A stretch of 9,705 nt of DNA from CAYYJM01 sp964471755 (GTDB lineage Bacteria > Planctomycetota > Planctomycetia > Gemmatales > Gemmataceae), in assembly GCA_964471755.1 (NCBI GenBank), contig CAYYJM010000242.1, forward strand, positions 1 through 9,705. Direction: 5' to 3'. The translations under genes were made by a program, and so were the position numbers. Below the pieces are notes generated by a model, which had not been told where the DNA came from, searched no databases, and saw only the letters and a list, made by a program, of their open reading frames with translations. The stretch's first letter is position 1; every line of letters begins with the position of its first letter. Of the stretch, positions 7,065 through 9,705 are shown piece after piece.

Positions 7065-9705
7065 TTCCGCTCAAGATCACGCTGAAGGGGTTCCTCTGCT
7101 ACCGCGAGGAGCGCACCATCAGCCTCGATCCGACCTCCAGCCTGTGGATGCTCTCCGGCAGCAACGGCAGCGGCAAATCGACCATCTTCGACGCGATCAC
7201 GTTCGCCCTGTTTGGCCACCATCGCGGCGGCGGTCGGAGCGCGGGTGAACTGATCAACCGCCAGAGCGATGGCCTCATCGTCGAGTTCGTCTTCCAGCTC
7301 GGCAGCGAGGTCTACCGCATTCGTCGGACGGCGAAGCTCACCCCGGCCGGCAGCGTCTCCTCGACCCAGCAGATCTACCGGGGCGAGCGGAAGGAGGACG
7401 GCGACCACAAGTGGATCGCCGTGCCGAATACGACGAACCTGCGCGATGGCTTCCAGCCCTGGGTGCGCGACAGGATCGGCCTGACCTACGAGACGTTCAC
7501 CTCATCGGTACTGCTGCTGCAAGGCCAGGCCGAGAAGCTGCTTTCGAGCAAGCCGGAGGAACGCCGACAGGTGCTGGCGAGCATCGTCGATCTGGAACGC
7601 TACGAGACGATGCATGAGAAGGCGGTCGTCCAGCGCAAGGAGGCCGACGCCCGTGTCGATGCCCTGCGCGACCGCCTCGGCCGCATCCCCGAGGTGACCG
7701 ATGAGCAGATCGAACAGGCGGTGACACGCATCAGTCAGGCGGCCCAGGTCAAGGCCAGCGCCGCCGAGAAGGTCGAGCGAGCCGTCGATCTGGTCCGCCG
7801 GGCGAAGGAATGGCAGAAGCTGCAAACCGAGTTGATCGAGGCTCGCACGCGCTGCGAGGCAGCGAGCCGACTACTGGCCGACGGCCCACAGATCGAACGC
7901 GACGCGGCCCGGTTGCGCGAACTGAACGCCGTTCTGCCGCAGATCGGCACCATCCTCCAGGAGCGGCAGCGAGCCGACGATGCCGGCAAGGCTCGCGCCC
8001 AGCACGAGAAGGATCAGCAGCGCCTCGATGCCGACCTTCAGACGAGGTCCGGCAAACGTGATCAGACGGCGGCCCTGCGTCAACGCGAGCAGGCGGCCAT
8101 CACCCAGGCCGAGAAGGACCTCCAGGCAATCCAGGCCGAGTTGCGCACGACGACGGAGCAGATGACACGTCTGCGTCAGTGCGAGAGCCAGGAGACGGAC
8201 CTTGCCGCCCTGGAGAAGCGACTCGGAGAGCTGCCATCGGACCTCGAAAAGCAGCTGGCCGGGCTGCGGAGCGATCTGGACCAGGTCGAGCAGGTCGCAC
8301 GGGCGATGCCGCTGCTGTCGCGTTTCCACGCCGACCGGTCGGCCCTGGCCGAGGCGATCCAGGGCGAGAAGGAGGCGGCCGAGAACCTGCAACGGGTGCA
8401 AACCCAGGGATCGAAGCTCAAGGACGAGATCGACACGCTGAAGCCGCAGGTCGAGGAGGCGGAACGCCAGGCCGAGCGGGCGGCTCAGGCGGTCACCCGG
8501 ACCGAGACGCTCCTGGCCCAGGCTCGCGACGCGCTGAACGAGCTGGATTCGCTCGGCGAATCGAGCCGATGCCGGCACTGCGGCTCGACGCTGACGGAGA
8601 AGCACCGCGAGGACGAACGCGGTCGGCGTCAGGGCGAGATCAAGAGCGCCGAGGAGGAGTTGAACGTCGCCCGTCGAAATGAGAAGACGGCGAGCCTGCT
8701 CCGCAAGAAGCAGCGTGATCGGCTCGCCACTCTGGAGGAGCAGCGCGGCTCTGCCCGCGAGGCGTACTCCGAGGCGAAGAGTCGGCGCGATCAGGCGAAG
8801 GCGACCGTCGCCCGACTGCGGCAGGAACTGGCTCGCCTGCACGGTGAGATGGAACCGGCCTTCCGCGAGCGGATCGGCACCGCGCCGGTGGGCGACTGGC
8901 TGACGACGACCTTCCCGACGGCCGACGACCTGTCTCGCTTTCAGACCCAGGCCGGCCAGGCCGCCACACTGCGTCAGCGGATCCGAACGATGGAGGGCCA
9001 GCTCAACCAGCGGGCCACCCTTCAGGGCCAGGTTTCGAGCCTGAGCGCGACGGTCAACGAGCTATGCGGCAAGCTCCCCGCCGACCGGGCCGGCCTGCGC
9101 CAGCGGCACCTCGACCTGGAGACTCGCGACAAACAGACGGCCGCCACGCTGACGGCTCGACGGAAGCAACTTCGCGATCACGAGACGGCCCAGGAGAAGC
9201 TCGATCGTGAGCTGACAACGCTACGTCAGGATCTGGCCCAGTTGCAGACCAAGGTACGCGAGCAGGAACTGACGGAGCGACATGCCCAGGAGATCGTCGA
9301 GCGGATACGAACCGCACTGCCGGCCGGCTGGGGGGAGCAGGTCATCAACCTGCGTCTGACGACGTGGAACGGCTGGGAGAGCGAACGCCGCAAGCTGACG
9401 ACTGAGGGTGTCGCCGAGCGCGAGGAACAGCTGCGCGATGCGCGGGCGAATCTGAATCTGCTCAACCAGCAGCAGCAGAAGCTCGAAGCGCGGGCGGCCG
9501 ACTATCCCGGCGAATGTCGGCAGGAGCCGGCGACGCTGGAGGCGGCCGTCACCCTGGCTCGAACGGAGTTGAAGGAGTGCGACCGGAATCTCGGCGCGGC
9601 GCAGCAGCAGCAATCGCTGCTCGAACAGCGCGTGCGTGATCGTCAGGTCTGCACCGAGGAGTTGACCACGGCCGAGGGGCTTCAGACCGAGGCGGACTTG
9701 CTCGC
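7061..9705 (+). CDS. sbcC: SbcC, Rad50-type ATPase subunit of SbcCD, 3'-truncated by window edge
   Basis: The ATPase and DNA-tethering subunit partnering SbcD. I read the frame without interruption from GTG 7061 to the last base, 881 complete codons. The N-terminal ATPase half has KITLKGFLCYRE at the start, Walker A GSNGSGKST (G33-T41) and the Q-loop region LLLQGQAEKLL (Q154) followed by PEERRQVLASIVDLERYE. A long Gln/Glu/Arg-rich coiled coil runs from about residue 180, reaches a zinc-hook motif at C504-R-H-C507 followed by GSTLTEKHRED, and returns as the second arm to beyond residue 881. Walker B, the signature motif and the D-loop lie outside the window. With the hook near residue 505, a full length somewhat over 1000 residues is expected, similar to E. 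coli SbcC (about 1048). The hook lacks the usual proline after the first cysteine. It overlaps sbcD by four bases and is almost certainly cotranscribed with it. Confidence 0.96.
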   Translation, partial: MIPLKITLKGFLCYREERTISLDPTSSLWMLSGSNGSGKSTIFDAITFALFGHHRGGGRSAGELINRQSDGLIVEFVFQLGSEVYRIRRTAKLTPAGSVSSTQQIYRGERKEDGDHKWIAVPNTTNLRDGFQPWVRDRIGLTYETFTSSVLLLQGQAEKLLSSKPEERRQVLASIVDLERYETMHEKAVVQRKEADARVDALRDRLGRIPEVTDEQIEQAVTRISQAAQVKASAAEKVERAVDLVRRAKEWQKLQTELIEARTRCEAASRLLADGPQIERDAARLRELNAVLPQIGTILQERQRADDAGKARAQHEKDQQRLDADLQTRSGKRDQTAALRQREQAAITQAEKDLQAIQAELRTTTEQMTRLRQCESQETDLAALEKRLGELPSDLEKQLAGLRSDLDQVEQVARAMPLLSRFHADRSALAEAIQGEKEAAENLQRVQTQGSKLKDEIDTLKPQVEEAERQAERAAQAVTRTETLLAQARDALNELDSLGESSRCRHCGSTLTEKHREDERGRRQGEIKSAEEELNVARRNEKTASLLRKKQRDRLATLEEQRGSAREAYSEAKSRRDQAKATVARLRQELARLHGEMEPAFRERIGTAPVGDWLTTTFPTADDLSRFQTQAGQAATLRQRIRTMEGQLNQRATLQGQVSSLSATVNELCGKLPADRAGLRQRHLDLETRDKQTAATLTARRKQLRDHETAQEKLDRELTTLRQDLAQLQTKVREQELTERHAQEIVERIRTALPAGWGEQVINLRLTTWNGWESERRKLTTEGVAEREEQLRDARANLNLLNQQQQKLEARAADYPGECRQEPATLEAAVTLARTELKECDRNLGAAQQQQSLLEQRVRDRQVCTEELTTAEGLQTEADLL

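Noticed and set aside
7871..8842. 323-codon minus-strand frame opposite sbcC
   Set aside because: It is the Leu/Arg/Gln-rich mirror image of a coiled-coil coding region, with no domain, while the sbcC frame is continuous on the other strand.
5754..9705. sbcDC considered as part of a phage-defence or novel nuclease system
   Set aside because: Both proteins follow standard SbcD and SbcC architecture in the usual overlapping order, with no extra defence-type gene nearby, so housekeeping DNA repair is the simpler reading.

Overview
The window is a high-GC bacterial chromosome segment, most likely from a planctomycete. The best lineage clue is the long extracellular-type protein on the minus strand. 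It opens with a basic stretch followed by an LETLEDRLPPG motif, a start typical of very large secreted or surface proteins in the Isosphaera/Gemmata group. A Tat-signal TIM-barrel sugar isomerase, a family much expanded in planctomycetes, fits the same picture. Lineage is inferred from protein style, not from a marker gene.

Layout, left to right. (1) The 3' part of argG (argininosuccinate synthase, long E. coli-like type) enters from the left on the plus strand and ends at 980. (2) It converges, across a 43-bp gap, on a 1184-residue minus-strand gene (4578 to 1024). That gene encodes a modular protein with a LEDR-type N-terminus, two Ig-like regions, the domain that usually precedes SBBP repeats, seven SBBP-type beta-propeller units and a C-terminal PPC-like domain. 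(3) A 104-bp divergent, partly G-rich intergenic region holds a plausible promoter for the minus-strand gene. (4) On the plus strand follows a Tat-exported sugar phosphate isomerase/epimerase-like protein (4683-5753). (5) After a 78-bp gap come sbcD (5832-7064) and sbcC (7061 to the window end), overlapping by four bases. They encode the two subunits of the SbcCD (Mre11-Rad50 type) DNA end-processing nuclease. sbcC is cut off by the window edge before its C-terminal ATPase half.

The genes do not form a single pathway. argG is arginine biosynthesis, the propeller protein is probably surface or secreted, the isomerase is probably periplasmic carbohydrate metabolism, and sbcDC is DNA repair. Only sbcD and sbcC are clearly one functional and translational unit. 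I found no RNA gene, CRISPR array, insertion sequence or defence cassette. I do not see an undescribed system. The most unusual items are the architecture and internal repeats of the propeller protein, the compact divergent promoter region, and a non-canonical zinc-hook sequence in SbcC.
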